The notes beneath the pieces are model-generated. The model searched no databases and was not told the origin of the DNA. It saw only the letters and a program-made list of their open reading frames with translations. From Enterobacter cloacae complex sp. ECNIH7 (GTDB taxonomy: Bacteria > Pseudomonadota > Gammaproteobacteria > Enterobacterales > Enterobacteriaceae), in the NCBI RefSeq assembly GCF_002208095.1, contig NZ_CP017990.1, positions 186,001 through 250,000 on the forward strand: a DNA stretch of 64,000 nt, in the 5' to 3' direction. Position numbers and translations under genes: made by a program. How positions within the stretch are numbered: position 1 is the first letter of the stretch; every line of letters begins with the position of its first letter. Shown piece by piece: positions 18,315 through 28,160 of this stretch.

Positions 18315-19769
18315 ATGTATATCGGGATCGATCTTGGCACATCGGGTGTGAAAGCTATCCTGTTGAGCGAGCAGGGCGACGTGTTAGCAACGCAGACGGA
18401 AACGCTGCAGGTTTCACGTCCGCATTCGCTGTGGTCGGAACAGGATCCGGAACAGTGGTGGCAGGCGACGGATCGCGCAATCAAAGCCTTAGGTGAGCAG
18501 CACAGCCTGCGCGACGTTAAAGCGCTGGGGATTGCCGGACAAATGCACGGCGCTACGCTGCTCAATAGCCAGCATCGTGTGTTGCGTCCTGCGATCCTCT
18601 GGAACGATGGCCGCTGCGCGGAAGAGTGCGCGCTTCTTGAGGAACGCGTACCCAATTCCCGCGAGATTACCGGCAACCTGATGATGCCCGGCTTTACTGC
18701 GCCCAAATTGCTGTGGGTGCAGCGCCATGAACCGGAGATTTTCCGTCAGGTGGCGAAAGTCCTGCTGCCGAAAGACTATCTGCGTTTTCGCATGACGGGC
18801 GATTTCGCCAGCGACATGTCGGATGCCGCGGGCACCATGTGGCTCGACGTGGCGAAGCGCGACTGGAGCGAGGCGATGCTGGATGCCTGCCATCTGACCC
18901 GGGAACATATGCCCGCGCTGTACGAAGGCTGTGAGGTGACAGGCGCACTGCTGCCAGCCGTTGCTGAACGCTGGAATATGCCTGCCGTACCGGTGGTAGC
19001 CGGGGGCGGCGATAACGCGGCGGGCGCTGTCGGTGTAGGGATGGTTGAGGCGGGCCAGGCGATGCTGTCACTGGGAACGTCTGGCGTCTATTTTGCCGTC
19101 AGCGACGGATATCGCAGCAACCCTGAAAGCGCTGTGCACAGTTTCTGTCATGCCCTTCCCGGGAAATGGCATTTGATGTCGGTGATGCTCAGCGCGGCAT
19201 CCTGCCTGGACTGGGCGGCAAAACTCACCGGCATGGCCGACGTTCCGGCGCTCATTTCCGCAGCCCAGCAGGCGGATGACGCTGCGGGTACCGTCTGGTT
19301 TTTACCGTATCTTTCCGGCGAGCGTACGCCGCACAACAACCCGGAAGCGAAAGGGGTGTTCTTTGGTTTAACTCATCAACATGGCCCGGCAGAACTGGCG
19401 CGTGCGGTTCTGGAAGGCGTGGGCTATGCGCTGGCCGACGGGATGGACGTGGTGCACGGCTGTGGCCTGAAACCGACGAGCGTCACCCTGATTGGCGGCG
19501 GTGCGCGAAGCCCTTACTGGCGACAGATGCTGTCGGATATCAGCGGCTTGCAGCTGGATTTCCGCACCGGCGGGGATGTCGGGCCCGCGCTCGGTGCCGC
19601 ACGTCTGGCGCAGATAGCCATTCATCCGGAACAGCCGCTTTCGCAACTGTTGCCGCAGCTGAAGCTTGAACAGGCGCATTTGCCTGATGCAACGCGCCAT
19701 GCGCGGTACGCGGAAAGGCGCGACGTGTTCCGCAAAATCTACCAGCAGCTGCTGCCGCTGATGTCGTAA
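18315..19769 (+). CDS. xylB: Xylulokinase XylB
   Basis: FGGY-family kinase that phosphorylates D-xylulose to xylulose 5-phosphate, feeding the pentose phosphate pathway. It has 484 residues as in E. coli. The N-terminal phosphate loop is IGIDLGTSGVKAILL, the substrate segment GQMHGATLL, the catalytic Asp lies in VVAGGGDNAAGAVGVG, and the FGGY signature is the C-terminal LIGGGARSPYWRQMLSDISG. It follows AAGGAGTCACCGTA. It is the second gene of the xylAB operon. Confidence 0.98.
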   Translation: MYIGIDLGTSGVKAILLSEQGDVLATQTETLQVSRPHSLWSEQDPEQWWQATDRAIKALGEQHSLRDVKALGIAGQMHGATLLNSQHRVLRPAILWNDGRCAEECALLEERVPNSREITGNLMMPGFTAPKLLWVQRHEPEIFRQVAKVLLPKDYLRFRMTGDFASDMSDAAGTMWLDVAKRDWSEAMLDACHLTREHMPALYEGCEVTGALLPAVAERWNMPAVPVVAGGGDNAAGAVGVGMVEAGQAMLSLGTSGVYFAVSDGYRSNPESAVHSFCHALPGKWHLMSVMLSAASCLDWAAKLTGMADVPALISAAQQADDAAGTVWFLPYLSGERTPHNNPEAKGVFFGLTHQHGPAELARAVLEGVGYALADGMDVVHGCGLKPTSVTLIGGGARSPYWRQMLSDISGLQLDFRTGGDVGPALGAARLAQIAIHPEQPLSQLLPQLKLEQAHLPDATRHARYAERRDVFRKIYQQLLPLMS

Positions 19770-19833
19770 ATACGCTTGTCCGGGAGAGGCACGAGGATGT
19801 CCTTTTTTGGTCTGTGCGTGCCTTCATTTCCTT

Positions 19834-19859
19834 GCCAGTATGGTGTTACACCCACTGGC
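19834..19859. promoter_or_regulatory. Interrupted dyad upstream of the isochorismatase-family gene
   Basis: Outer arms GCCAGT / ACTGGC (19834-39, 19854-59) enclose inner arms GGTGT / ACACC (19842-46, 19848-52), so 22 of 26 bases are symmetric. It ends 13 bases before the ATG at 19873, next to the ribosome site. It could be an operator for the downstream AraC-type regulator or a hairpin in the leader. It is not a REP unit. Function is inference. Confidence 0.45.
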
Positions 19860-19872
19860 GAGGAGATTTATC

Positions 19873-20412
19873 ATGTCACGCATTGCATTAATCAACATCG
19901 ATACTCAGCAGTCATTCCATCACCGCAATTACTGGCAGGAGGACGAAATTCCTGCCTTTCAGCAGGCGATGCTGGGGCTGATCGAAGGTTGCCAGGCGCG
20001 CAATATTCCGGTCGTTGATATTTTTCACGTGGATGAAGACGGTCCTTTCACTCTGGAAAGCGGCTATGTCAAACCGATGGCCTTTTTACGTCATCAGCCG
20101 GATGTGGTTTTTCAGAAACACGTCCATAATGCCTTCACGGATACCGGGCTTGACCGCTGGCTGCGCGAGCGTGATATCAACAGTGTGATTATCTGCGGAA
20201 TTCGTACTGAGCAATGCTGTGAAACCACCGCCCGGGTGGCTTCCGATCTGGGTTATGCTGTGACCTTTGTTAGTGAGGCAACGCTGACGTTTCCCATGAC
20301 GTACAAGGGGATAACCCTTAGCGCAGCGGAAATTCGCCATCGTACCGAGACGGTACTGTCCGGGCGTTTTGCCGAGATTAAAACGGTAGCGGAGACGCTG
20401 GAGTCCCTGTAA
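19873..20412 (+). CDS. Isochorismatase-family cysteine hydrolase
   Basis: A 179-residue cytoplasmic hydrolase of the isochorismatase/nicotinamidase superfamily. The expected triad is visible: Asp10 (INIDTQQSF), Lys82 (VFQKHVHNAF) and Cys115 in GIRTEQCCETTARVASDLGY, with a cis-peptide-type bend before it. These enzymes hydrolyse amides, carbamoyl groups or the isochorismate vinyl ether; the substrate cannot be told from sequence. The start follows GAGGAGATTTATC. Its stop overlaps the start of the next gene by one base (TAATG), so the two are translationally coupled, and the regulator may sense the hydrolase substrate. It lies downstream of xylB where E. coli has yiaA/yiaB. Confidence 0.88.
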   Translation: MSRIALINIDTQQSFHHRNYWQEDEIPAFQQAMLGLIEGCQARNIPVVDIFHVDEDGPFTLESGYVKPMAFLRHQPDVVFQKHVHNAFTDTGLDRWLRERDINSVIICGIRTEQCCETTARVASDLGYAVTFVSEATLTFPMTYKGITLSAAEIRHRTETVLSGRFAEIKTVAETLESL

Positions 20413-21332
20413 TGAGCATCGACGTCTGGTTCGTGATGTTGCCCGGGGTGCTGTCATTAGACATGACCGGCCCGGCAGAAACCTTTGTGCTGGCAGGCGA
20501 CGCGTTTCGCCTGCATTACATTGGCCCGCAATCTGACGTTCAGACGTCGATTGGCCTGACGATGAGCGGCATTCAGCCGCTGCCGGAGCGTCTGCCGGAA
20601 GGCAGCCTGCTGGTGCTGCCGGGTGTGAGCGACTCCCGCAGTCAGTTCTCAACGCCACAGGCGCAGCAGATCCAGCACTGGCTGATGTGCCTGCAGCCGC
20701 AGATCCAGCGCCAGGAAATCACCGTGATGTGCGTCTGTTCAGGGGCCTTACTGGCGGCGAAATCGGGCCTGTTGAACAACCGGCAGTGCACGACCCATCA
20801 TGACGTTATTAGCCGTTTACGCACCGCGGCCCCCACGGCGACGATTAAAGAAAACCGCATCTTTGTGCAGGATGAGAACATCTGGACCAGCGCGGGGATC
20901 ACGTCTGGCATCGATCTGGCGCTGCACATGATTAACCGCCTGTGCGGCCCCGAAAAGGCGCTGAGTGTGGCGCGTGAGATGGTGGTCTGGTTCCGCCGTT
21001 CCGGTGACGATCCCCAGCTATCCCCGTGGCTGCGCTACCGCAATCATCTTCATCCGGCGATCCATCGGGCGCAGGATGCGCTCACCGCCGAGCCGCAAAA
21101 AGCGTGGAGCTTGCCTGACATTGCCGCACTGGCGCACGTCAGCCCGCGTCATCTCACCCGGCTTTTCCAGTCACATTTAGGGATTAGCGTTCGCGATTAT
21201 CTGGAGCAGCTGCGTCTGGCGGTGGCGGAACAGTGGCTATTGCAGGGGCGCGGCGTGGAACAGGCCTCACTGGCGGCAGGGTTTTCCTCCCCGCGCCAGT
21301 ATCATCGTGCCCGGCAGCGCAGCGTTAACTGA
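20412..21332 (+). CDS. GlxA-type AraC-family regulator (DJ-1/PfpI + HTH)
   Basis: A 306-residue regulator. Residues 1-170 form a DJ-1/PfpI (class I glutamine amidotransferase-like) domain with the elbow [14 protein letters not shown] (Cys107, Cys109). The C-terminus, about 205-300, holds the two AraC helix-turn-helix motifs ([37 protein letters not shown] and the following [22 protein letters not shown]). Relatives such as GlxA, ArgR and GbdR control catabolism of nitrogen compounds. It is coupled to the isochorismatase-like gene (TAATG), which argues for a small substrate-inducible module. The 3' end overlaps the convergent wecH by 8 bases. Confidence 0.88.
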   Translation: MSIDVWFVMLPGVLSLDMTGPAETFVLAGDAFRLHYIGPQSDVQTSIGLTMSGIQPLPERLPEGSLLVLPGVSDSRSQFSTPQAQQIQHWLMCLQPQIQRQEITVMCVCSGALLAAKSGLLNNRQCTTHHDVISRLRTAAPTATIKENRIFVQDENIWTSAGITSGIDLALHMINRLCGPEKALSVAREMVVWFRRSGDDPQLSPWLRYRNHLHPAIHRAQDALTAEPQKAWSLPDIAALAHVSPRHLTRLFQSHLGISVRDYLEQLRLAVAEQWLLQGRGVEQASLAAGFSSPRQYHRARQRSVN

Positions 21333-22320
21333 CGAAGCGGCGAACGTCTATTTTTTGCAGCAGCATCGACAGCAGCAGGCTGATCGCCAGCGTGGCGGCA
21401 AAAATCCAGACGATATCCAGCGCCGGCCAGCTTTTAAGCTCAACGCCTCTCGTGCGCAGCGCGTGGATCACCAGCGCATGAAAACCGTAAATCCCAAGAG
21501 AGTGCCGCGAGATAAGACTCAGCACGGGCAGGGCGCGCGCGTTCAGGGTATTTTTGGCGAGCGTGAGCAGCGAAACGGCACAGATAAAGACCATTGGCCC
21601 GCAGTAGAGATACCAGGTATCGGCAAAATTGCCGCGCCACTCCAGCTCGTGTAGCGTCCCGCGCGAAATCACCGCCACCCCAGCGATAAACAGCACCCCG
21701 CAGAGCCAGTTCAGACCGCGTTTTTGCGTGTCCATCATCCCGATGGCGCGCCCCAGCATGCCGTAAAGCACATAGTAAAAAGTATCGCCGTTGATATAGA
21801 GATTGACCGGCAGCCACTCAAATCCGTCGATTTTCTGCGAAACCGTATTCGGGTTGGCGACAATACCGATAACCACCATCAGGGCCAGAAGCATTTTACC
21901 GCTGACGTTTTTTACCTGGATGAGCGGGGAGACCAGATAGATAACGATAATGGCGAAGAAGAACCACAGGTGGTAGAACACCGGTTTTTGCAGCACGTAT
22001 TTCAGCGATAGCCCGGCGTTAATGGAGGTGCACAGCGTGATATAGAGCAGGGCAACGGCGCTGTAGAACCCCAGGCAGGCCGCGATGCGGATGAAGTGCC
22101 GCGGCTGCGCGCTACGTTCGCCAAAAAAGAGAAAGCCGGAAATCATAAAGAATAGCGGCACGCTGACGCGTGACGCAGAGTTGAGAATATTGGCGATATC
22201 CCAGTTAACGGGGCTGATGCTGTGGGCATTCGTGACGTACCAGGTCGTCGTGTGGATCATGACCACCATCAGACACGCTATTCCTCGCAGGTTATCAATC
22301 CAGTTAATTTTTGACTGCAT
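21325..22320 (-). CDS. wecH: O-acetyltransferase WecH
   Basis: Inner-membrane acyltransferase-3 family protein that O-acetylates enterobacterial common antigen. It has 331 residues, the same as E. coli WecH (YiaH), with about ten membrane segments. The family signature is at the N-terminus: [22 protein letters not shown], with the proposed catalytic His in [24 protein letters not shown] is also conserved. The position next to ysaB-glyQ matches E. coli. It overlaps the AraC-type gene by 8 bases tail to tail. Confidence 0.94.
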   Translation of the reverse strand: MQSKINWIDNLRGIACLMVVMIHTTTWYVTNAHSISPVNWDIANILNSASRVSVPLFFMISGFLFFGERSAQPRHFIRIAACLGFYSAVALLYITLCTSINAGLSLKYVLQKPVFYHLWFFFAIIVIYLVSPLIQVKNVSGKMLLALMVVIGIVANPNTVSQKIDGFEWLPVNLYINGDTFYYVLYGMLGRAIGMMDTQKRGLNWLCGVLFIAGVAVISRGTLHELEWRGNFADTWYLYCGPMVFICAVSLLTLAKNTLNARALPVLSLISRHSLGIYGFHALVIHALRTRGVELKSWPALDIVWIFAATLAISLLLSMLLQKIDVRRFVS

Positions 22321-22502
22321 CAGTTCCTCGTATTCCCTGTAAATTGAGTGTGACTGCCATTGTCCAAAAGTCTTCGCTTGGAAAATTCTGAGTTTTATGC
22401 GCAGGCTTGCCGGGAGACCGTGAGATTCGCAGAATGGCAGACCTTAATCTATAAAAGTGTTGATATTAAAAATAACAGCCACTGACCAGGGCGGTAATAA
22501 AA

Positions 22503-22808
22503 ATGATGATGAAGCGTGCGGCGTCACTCTTTCTGCTGGTGATCCTGGCGGGATGCAGCGCGCCGCAAGAAGCACCTGTGCAAAAAGCGCAGCAGGGTAA
22601 AATGAGTCCGGAACGTTCGTTGAATATGGAGTCTCTCTGCAAGGACAAGGCCGCCCGCCGCTATAACTCGGACGTTCAGAAAATTAACGTCATCGGATTC
22701 GAGCGCTTTCAGGGCAGCTATGAACTAAGAGGATATACGGCGCGTAAAGAGGGCTTTGTCTGCTCGTTTGATGCGGACGGTCAGTTTTTACACCTCTCCA
22801 TGCGCTAG
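22503..22808 (+). CDS. ysaB: Small lipoprotein YsaB
   Basis: A 101-residue predicted lipoprotein. The lipobox LAGC places the lipidated cysteine at residue 18 after MMMKRAASLFLLVILAG. The mature part (SLNMESLCKDKAARRYN ... YELRGYTARKEGFVCSFDADGQFLHLSMR) matches E. coli YsaB closely. The residues after the cysteine are Ser-Ala, without Asp+2, which favours outer-membrane sorting. No function is known. It lies between wecH and glyQ as in E. coli. Confidence 0.9.
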   Translation: MMMKRAASLFLLVILAGCSAPQEAPVQKAQQGKMSPERSLNMESLCKDKAARRYNSDVQKINVIGFERFQGSYELRGYTARKEGFVCSFDADGQFLHLSMR

Positions 22809-22968
22809 CCTGCTCGTATAATCAGCAGCCAGACGCCGTCAGCGTTCTGGCCGGAAGGCTTATTTCCCAATTTTCCCTAAACAACCCCGTTTCGTACTGT
22901 ATATCTTGCAGCCAGCGGGTATACTGGTCCCTTCCATTTAAAACCACACGTATCCAGCACGAAATACT

Positions 22969-23880
22969 ATGCAAAAGTTTGATACCAAGACCTTCCAGGG
23001 CCTGATCCTGACCTTACAGGATTACTGGGCTCGTCAGGGCTGTACCATTGTTCAACCTTTGGACATGGAAGTCGGCGCCGGCACTTCACACCCGATGACC
23101 AGCCTGCGCGCGTTGGGGCCAGAGCCAATGGCGACCGCGTATGTGCAGCCTTCCCGTCGTCCGACCGATGGTCGTTACGGTGAGAACCCGAACCGTCTGC
23201 AGCATTACTATCAGTTCCAGGTGGTGATTAAGCCATCACCCGACAACATTCAGGAACTGTACCTCGGGTCGCTGAAAGAGCTGGGTATGGATCCAACCAT
23301 CCACGACATTCGCTTCGTGGAAGATAACTGGGAAAACCCAACGCTGGGTGCCTGGGGGCTGGGTTGGGAAGTGTGGCTGAACGGCATGGAAGTGACCCAG
23401 TTCACTTACTTCCAGCAGGTGGGTGGTCTGGAATGTAAGCCAATCACCGGTGAAATCACCTACGGTCTGGAACGTCTGGCCATGTACATTCAGGGCGTAG
23501 ACAGCGTTTACGACCTGGTCTGGAGCGACGGCCCGCTGGGTAAAACCACCTACGGCGACGTGTTCCATCAGAACGAAGTGGAGCAATCCACCTATAACTT
23601 CGAATACGCGGACGTGGACTTTCTGTTCACCTGCTTCGAGCAGTACGAGAAAGAAGCGCAGCAGCTGCTGGCGCTGGAGACTCCGCTGCCGCTGCCTGCT
23701 TACGAGCGTATTCTGAAGGCCGCCCACAGCTTCAACCTGCTGGACGCCCGCAAAGCCATCTCCGTGACTGAACGTCAGCGCTACATTCTGCGTATTCGTA
23801 CCCTGACCAAAGCCGTTGCAGAAGCTTACTACGCGTCCCGTGAAGCCCTTGGCTTCCCGATGTGCAACCGAAACAAATAA
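22969..23880 (+). CDS. glyQ: Glycyl-tRNA synthetase alpha subunit
   Basis: Catalytic alpha subunit of the bacterial alpha2beta2 glycyl-tRNA synthetase, which makes Gly-tRNA. It has 303 residues ([25 protein letters not shown]), the E. coli length. Class II motifs are present in [25 protein letters not shown] (motif 2) and [17 protein letters not shown] (motif 3). It forms an operon with glyS after a 9-base gap containing AGAGGCGG. The 160-base leader before it contains a weak hairpin near 22835. Confidence 0.98.
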   Translation: MQKFDTKTFQGLILTLQDYWARQGCTIVQPLDMEVGAGTSHPMTSLRALGPEPMATAYVQPSRRPTDGRYGENPNRLQHYYQFQVVIKPSPDNIQELYLGSLKELGMDPTIHDIRFVEDNWENPTLGAWGLGWEVWLNGMEVTQFTYFQQVGGLECKPITGEITYGLERLAMYIQGVDSVYDLVWSDGPLGKTTYGDVFHQNEVEQSTYNFEYADVDFLFTCFEQYEKEAQQLLALETPLPLPAYERILKAAHSFNLLDARKAISVTERQRYILRIRTLTKAVAEAYYASREALGFPMCNRNK

Positions 23881-23889
23881 GAGGCGGCC

Positions 23890-25959
23890 ATGTCTGAGAA
23901 AACTTTCCTGGTGGAAATCGGCACCGAAGAGCTGCCACCAAAAGCCCTGCGCAGCCTGGCTGAATCTTTCGCTGCGAACGTGACCGCCGAGCTGGATAAC
24001 GCTGGCCTGGCGCACGGTAAAATTGAGTGGTTTGCCGCACCGCGCCGTCTGGCGCTGAAAGTGGCTAACCTGGCGGCGTCTCAGCCGGATCGCGAAGTCG
24101 AAAAACGTGGCCCGGCGATTGCCCAGGCATTCGACGCGGAAGGCAAGCCGAGCAAAGCGGCTGAAGGCTGGGCGCGCGGTTGCGGCATCACCGTCGATCA
24201 GGCCGAGCGTCTGACCACGGATAAAGGCGAATGGCTGCTGTATCGTGCGCACGTGAAAGGCGAAAGCGCGGAAGCGCTGCTGCCGGACATGATTGCCACG
24301 TCTCTGGCGAAGCTGCCGATTCCTAAGCTGATGCGCTGGGGCGCGTCCGACGTGCACTTCGTGCGTCCGGTTCACACCGTGACCCTGCTGCTGGGCGATA
24401 CCGTTATCCCGGCGACCATTCTGGGCGTGGCGTCCGATCGCGTGATCCGCGGCCACCGCTTCATGGGCGAGCCTGAGTTCACCATCGACAATGCCGACCA
24501 GTATCCGCAGATCCTGCTGGAGCGCGGTAAGGTTATTGCCGACTATGAGCAGCGTAAAGCCAAAATCAAAGCGGACGCCGAAGAAGCGGCACGCAAGATT
24601 GGCGGTAACGCCGACCTGAGCGACAGCCTGCTGGAAGAAGTGACCTCTCTGGTGGAATGGCCGGTTGTGCTGACGGCGAAGTTCGAAGAGAAATTCCTGG
24701 CCGTTCCGGCTGAAGCGCTGGTGTACACCATGAAGGGTGACCAGAAATACTTCCCGGTCTATGCCAACGACGGCAAGCTGCTGCCAAACTTCATCTTCGT
24801 GGCAAACATCGAATCGAAAGATCCTATCCAGATTATCTCCGGTAACGAGAAAGTCGTTCGTCCGCGTCTGGCGGATGCCGAGTTCTTCTTCAACACCGAC
24901 CGTAAAAAGCGTCTGGAAGATAACCTGCCGCGCCTGCAGACCGTGCTGTTCCAGCAGCAGCTGGGCACGCTGCGCGACAAGACCGACCGCATTGCGGAGC
25001 TGTCCGGCTGGATTGCCCGTGAAATCGGTGCAGACGTCAACCACGCGACTCGCGCGGGCCTGCTGTCCAAGTGCGACCTGATGACCAACATGGTGTTCGA
25101 ATTTACCGACACACAGGGCGTGATGGGCATGCACTACGCGCGTCACGATGGCGAAGCGGAAGACGTGGCCGTGGCCCTGAACGAGCAGTATCAGCCGCGC
25201 TTTGCGGGTGACGATCTGCCATCCAACCCGGTTGCCTGCGCCGTAGCGATTGCCGATAAGATGGACACCCTGGCGGGTATCTTCGGCATCGGCCAGCATC
25301 CAAAAGGCGATAAAGACCCGTTTGCGCTGCGTCGTGCCGCGCTGGGCGTGCTGCGTATCATCGTAGAGAAAAACCTGAACCTTGATCTGCAAACGCTGAC
25401 CGAAGAAGCGGTGCGTCTGTACGGCGACAAGCTGACCAACGCGAACGTTGTGGATGACGTGATCGACTTTATGCTCGGCCGTTTCCGCGCGTGGTATCAG
25501 GACGAAGGTTATACCGTTGACACCATTCAGGCGGTGCTGGCGCGTCGCCCAACCCGTCCGGCTGATTTCGATGCGCGTATGAAGGCGGTGTCCCACTTCC
25601 GTACCCTGGAAGCGGCATCTGCCCTGGCCGCGGCCAACAAGCGTGTATCCAACATTCTGGCGAAATCCGACGAGACGCTGAACGAGCGCGTGAACGCCGC
25701 AACCCTGAAAGAGCCGGAAGAGATCGCTCTGGCGATGCAGGTTGTGGTGCTGCGCGATAAGCTCGAGCCGTACTTCGCGGAAGGTCGCTACCAGGAAGCG
25801 CTGGTGGAGCTGGCCGAGCTGCGTGACGTGATCGATGCCTTCTTCGAGAAAGTGATGGTGAACGTAGAAGATAAAGAGCTGCGTATTAACCGTCTCTCTA
25901 TGCTCGAGAAACTGCGCGAGCTGTTCCTGCGAGTAGCGGATATTTCGCTGCTGCAGTAA
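23890..25959 (+). CDS. glyS: Glycyl-tRNA synthetase beta subunit
   Basis: Beta subunit of glycyl-tRNA synthetase, 689 residues as in E. coli (starts [23 protein letters not shown]). It provides tRNA recognition, with an HD-like domain in the middle and a C-terminal anticodon-binding domain (about 580-689, ending RVADISLLQ). It is required with GlyQ for activity. High use of preferred codons and strong synteny support it. A REP unit and a terminator follow. Confidence 0.98.
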   Translation: MSEKTFLVEIGTEELPPKALRSLAESFAANVTAELDNAGLAHGKIEWFAAPRRLALKVANLAASQPDREVEKRGPAIAQAFDAEGKPSKAAEGWARGCGITVDQAERLTTDKGEWLLYRAHVKGESAEALLPDMIATSLAKLPIPKLMRWGASDVHFVRPVHTVTLLLGDTVIPATILGVASDRVIRGHRFMGEPEFTIDNADQYPQILLERGKVIADYEQRKAKIKADAEEAARKIGGNADLSDSLLEEVTSLVEWPVVLTAKFEEKFLAVPAEALVYTMKGDQKYFPVYANDGKLLPNFIFVANIESKDPIQIISGNEKVVRPRLADAEFFFNTDRKKRLEDNLPRLQTVLFQQQLGTLRDKTDRIAELSGWIAREIGADVNHATRAGLLSKCDLMTNMVFEFTDTQGVMGMHYARHDGEAEDVAVALNEQYQPRFAGDDLPSNPVACAVAIADKMDTLAGIFGIGQHPKGDKDPFALRRAALGVLRIIVEKNLNLDLQTLTEEAVRLYGDKLTNANVVDDVIDFMLGRFRAWYQDEGYTVDTIQAVLARRPTRPADFDARMKAVSHFRTLEAASALAAANKRVSNILAKSDETLNERVNAATLKEPEEIALAMQVVVLRDKLEPYFAEGRYQEALVELAELRDVIDAFFEKVMVNVEDKELRINRLSMLEKLRELFLRVADISLLQ

Positions 25960-25969
25960 TGTGCCCGCT

Positions 25970-26000
25970 GCCCGGCGGCGCTTCGCTTGCACGGGCCTAC
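25970..26000. repeat. REP unit after glyS
   Basis: A single REP palindrome, GCCCGGCGGCGCTTCGCTTG followed by CACGGGCCTAC, lies directly upstream of the glyS terminator. Confidence 0.75.
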
Positions 26001-26007
26001 AGGTGAG

Positions 26008-26034
26008 AAAAACCCGCTTCGGCGGGTTTTTTTA
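26008..26034 (+). terminator. glyQS terminator
   Basis: Stem ACCCGC / GCGGGT closed by the TTCG-type loop (CTTCGG) and followed by seven T, with A residues upstream. It ends the glyQS operon. Confidence 0.92.
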
Positions 26035-26213
26035 TACCGTTTCGCCCAAAATTTAACCTTGAAACCTTCAACGCATTACCGCTATCCTTAACGTGTTAAC
26101 TTTCTCGCGCTGGAGCGCCCCCCAAAAATGAACAAACACGACTGATGAATTTCGATCCTTGCTAAACGCCACCGCGTCGGCAGGGGATGTTTTGATTTCA
26201 TTCAGGAGTGCTT

Positions 26214-27833
26214 ATGGCTCATTTTGCGCAGTCCCCTTCTTTTATTTTGCATCAGGTCACCTGTCAGTTTCCGACGGGCGATACCCTTTTTGGTCCGCTG
26301 AATCTCACGCTGGAACCCTCCCTGTGCGCGCTGGTTGGCCGCAACGGCAGCGGGAAAACGCGTCTGCTGCGTCTGCTGGCGGGGCTGGACGAACCGGCTT
26401 CCGGTCATATTGAACGCTTTGGCTCGCATGCCTGGATGGCGCAGCAGCACGTCATTTCGCCGCAGACGACGCTTGCTGAACTGCTCGGGTATGACGCGAT
26501 TTTTGCGGCGCGTAAGCGCATCGACAGCGGCGATTACCAGCCTGACGATCTGGAGCTGCTTGACGGCCGCTGGGATGTCGCCGAGCGCCTGAGCGAGGCG
26601 TTTATCAATGCGCAGCTCCCACCGTTTGATCCGGATAAACCCGCCGGCGAACTCAGCGGCGGCGAGCGCATTCGCGCCCTGATGTGCGGGGCGTTTACGG
26701 CTGAAGCCGATTTCATGCTGCTGGACGAGCCCACTAACCATCTGGACCGACAGGGCCGGGCGTGGTTCTACGACCAGCTCCATCGTTTTCAGGGCGGCGT
26801 GCTGGTAGCCACCCATGACCGCGAACTTCTGGAGCAGGTGCCACGTATCCTTGAGCTGAGCGCCTCGGGCCTGCGCAGCTACGGCGGGAATTATGCGGAT
26901 TATCAAACCCAGCGCGATGCCGAACAGCAGGCGGCCCGCGCGGCGCTGGAACATGCGGCAACCGAGCGCAAACGCACCCGGGTACGCATGCAAAAAGAGC
27001 ATGACGATAGCCAGCGGCGTTCGGCAAAGACATTGCGCACCGTCGATACCCTGAATATCGCGTCGTTCGAGCGGGTCAAATATAAAGGCGCGGCAAAGGA
27101 GCGGATCGGCTCCTGGAAAAAACAGCACAGCGAGCAAAATGAAGCCCTGAACGCCGCGGTAAATAAGGCGCGTGAACGCGTTGAGGAAGATAACCCGGTA
27201 ATGTTCACCCTGCCGGGGAGTCAGATCCCGGAGGGGAAGCAGGTGCTGGTGCTGGAGGATCTGGTGCTGCCGCATGTGCCTGTTCCTCCGCTCAACTTGC
27301 GAATGGACGGACCGATGCGCGTGGCGTTAAAGGGACCGAACGGCTGCGGCAAATCGACGCTGTTAAAAACCCTCCTCGGCGAGATTGCTCCCCGTTCGGG
27401 TACCTGTAGGGTTTCCGTCAGCTGCGCTTATCTCGACCAACATCTTTCCCTGCTCGATCTTTCGCAGTCGGTCATGACGCATCTCAACCTGAGTCATACG
27501 CCTCTGGACGAGGGGGGATTGCGAACCCGTCTGGCACAGCTTCAACTGGGTGCCGACAAAGTTACGCTCCCCCTGGCGGAGCTCAGCGGCGGCGAGCGTC
27601 TTAAGGCCGCCCTGGCCTGCGTGCTGTGGCGTGCAGAGGCCACCCAGCTTCTGCTGCTGGATGAACCTACCAACCATCTGGATTTGGCCTCGGTCCAGGC
27701 CATTGAAGCGGCGCTGGCCGGTTTCCCCGGAGCTCTGCTGGTGGTATCACACGACGAGGCTTTTTTAAGAGGCTTAACGTTAACGCATGAGTGGGTATGG
27801 GAAGAAGCGGGCTGGCGTTGCGAGAGCCTTTAA
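26214..27833 (+). CDS. ABC-F family ATPase
   Basis: A 539-residue soluble ABC-F protein with two ATP-binding domains and no membrane segment. Walker A motifs are GRNGSGKT (42-49) and GPNGCGKS (about 373-380). Each domain has LSGGER and a Walker B with LLDEPTNHLD. A charged linker (about 225-310, rich in Arg, Lys, Glu) fits the P-site tRNA interaction motif region. ABC-F proteins act on ribosomes or, in some branches, give antibiotic protection; nothing here points to resistance. ATG 26214 follows CAGGAG; an in-frame GTG two codons upstream is within the ribosome site. Relative to E. coli this gene is extra between glyS and yiaG. Confidence 0.9.
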   Translation: MAHFAQSPSFILHQVTCQFPTGDTLFGPLNLTLEPSLCALVGRNGSGKTRLLRLLAGLDEPASGHIERFGSHAWMAQQHVISPQTTLAELLGYDAIFAARKRIDSGDYQPDDLELLDGRWDVAERLSEAFINAQLPPFDPDKPAGELSGGERIRALMCGAFTAEADFMLLDEPTNHLDRQGRAWFYDQLHRFQGGVLVATHDRELLEQVPRILELSASGLRSYGGNYADYQTQRDAEQQAARAALEHAATERKRTRVRMQKEHDDSQRRSAKTLRTVDTLNIASFERVKYKGAAKERIGSWKKQHSEQNEALNAAVNKARERVEEDNPVMFTLPGSQIPEGKQVLVLEDLVLPHVPVPPLNLRMDGPMRVALKGPNGCGKSTLLKTLLGEIAPRSGTCRVSVSCAYLDQHLSLLDLSQSVMTHLNLSHTPLDEGGLRTRLAQLQLGADKVTLPLAELSGGERLKAALACVLWRAEATQLLLLDEPTNHLDLASVQAIEAALAGFPGALLVVSHDEAFLRGLTLTHEWVWEEAGWRCESL

Positions 27834-27837
27834 AACA

Positions 27838-27866
27838 CAAGCCCCCGCAGAGGCGGGGGCATTCAA
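27838..27866 (-). terminator. Hairpin between ABC-F gene and yiaG
   Basis: A stem GCCCCCGC / GCGGGGGC (27841-27860) separates two convergent genes. On the minus strand it is followed by TTGTGTTTT, so it fits best as the yiaG terminator; on the plus strand the T tract is poor. Confidence 0.75.
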
Positions 27867-27872
27867 TCTTCA

Positions 27873-28160
27873 CTACGCTATCTGTTTGCTGAGTGCAGGG
27901 TTGGCCTGAATCAGACGCATCAGCCTTAACTCGGTTGGGGTGGGTTTCTCACGTTTTGACTCCCACTCCTGCACCATAGCCACGCTGACACCCATCGCTC
28001 TGGCGAATTCTTCGGTTTTCAGTCCTGTCCCTTTGCGCAATTGCTCATATTCTGTAAAGGGATTGGATTTTTGTTGCAGGCTAATCGTCTGCGGTACGTC
28101 TTTAAAAATGATCTGTTCCAGGCTGCTCAGCAGCTCAAACTCAGGATCTTTATATTCCAT
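27873..28160 (-). CDS. yiaG: XRE-type helix-turn-helix protein YiaG
   Basis: A 95-residue DNA-binding protein, recognised as E. coli YiaG (96 aa; MEYKDPxxELLSSLEQIxFKD). The helix-turn-helix is KTEEFARAMGVSVAMVQEWESKREKPTPTELRLMRLI (about 47-83), of the HigA/NadS antitoxin type. No toxin gene adjoins it, so it is treated as a solitary regulator; its targets are unknown. The start has GAGGAGTCCTCA upstream. Confidence 0.9.
   Translation of the reverse strand: MEYKDPEFELLSSLEQIIFKDVPQTISLQQKSNPFTEYEQLRKGTGLKTEEFARAMGVSVAMVQEWESKREKPTPTELRLMRLIQANPALSKQIA

Noticed and set aside
23236..25992. Very long (over 900 codons) open frame antisense to glyQS
   Set aside because: It is the mirror of strongly biased codons in glyQ and glyS. 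It has no ribosome site, no recognisable domain and a composition rich in Arg, Gln, His and Val, as expected for a shadow frame.
27873..28160. yiaG as the antitoxin of a HigBA-type toxin-antitoxin pair
   Set aside because: There is no toxin-sized gene next to it, the flanks are an ABC-F gene and yiaF, and the protein matches solitary E. coli YiaG.
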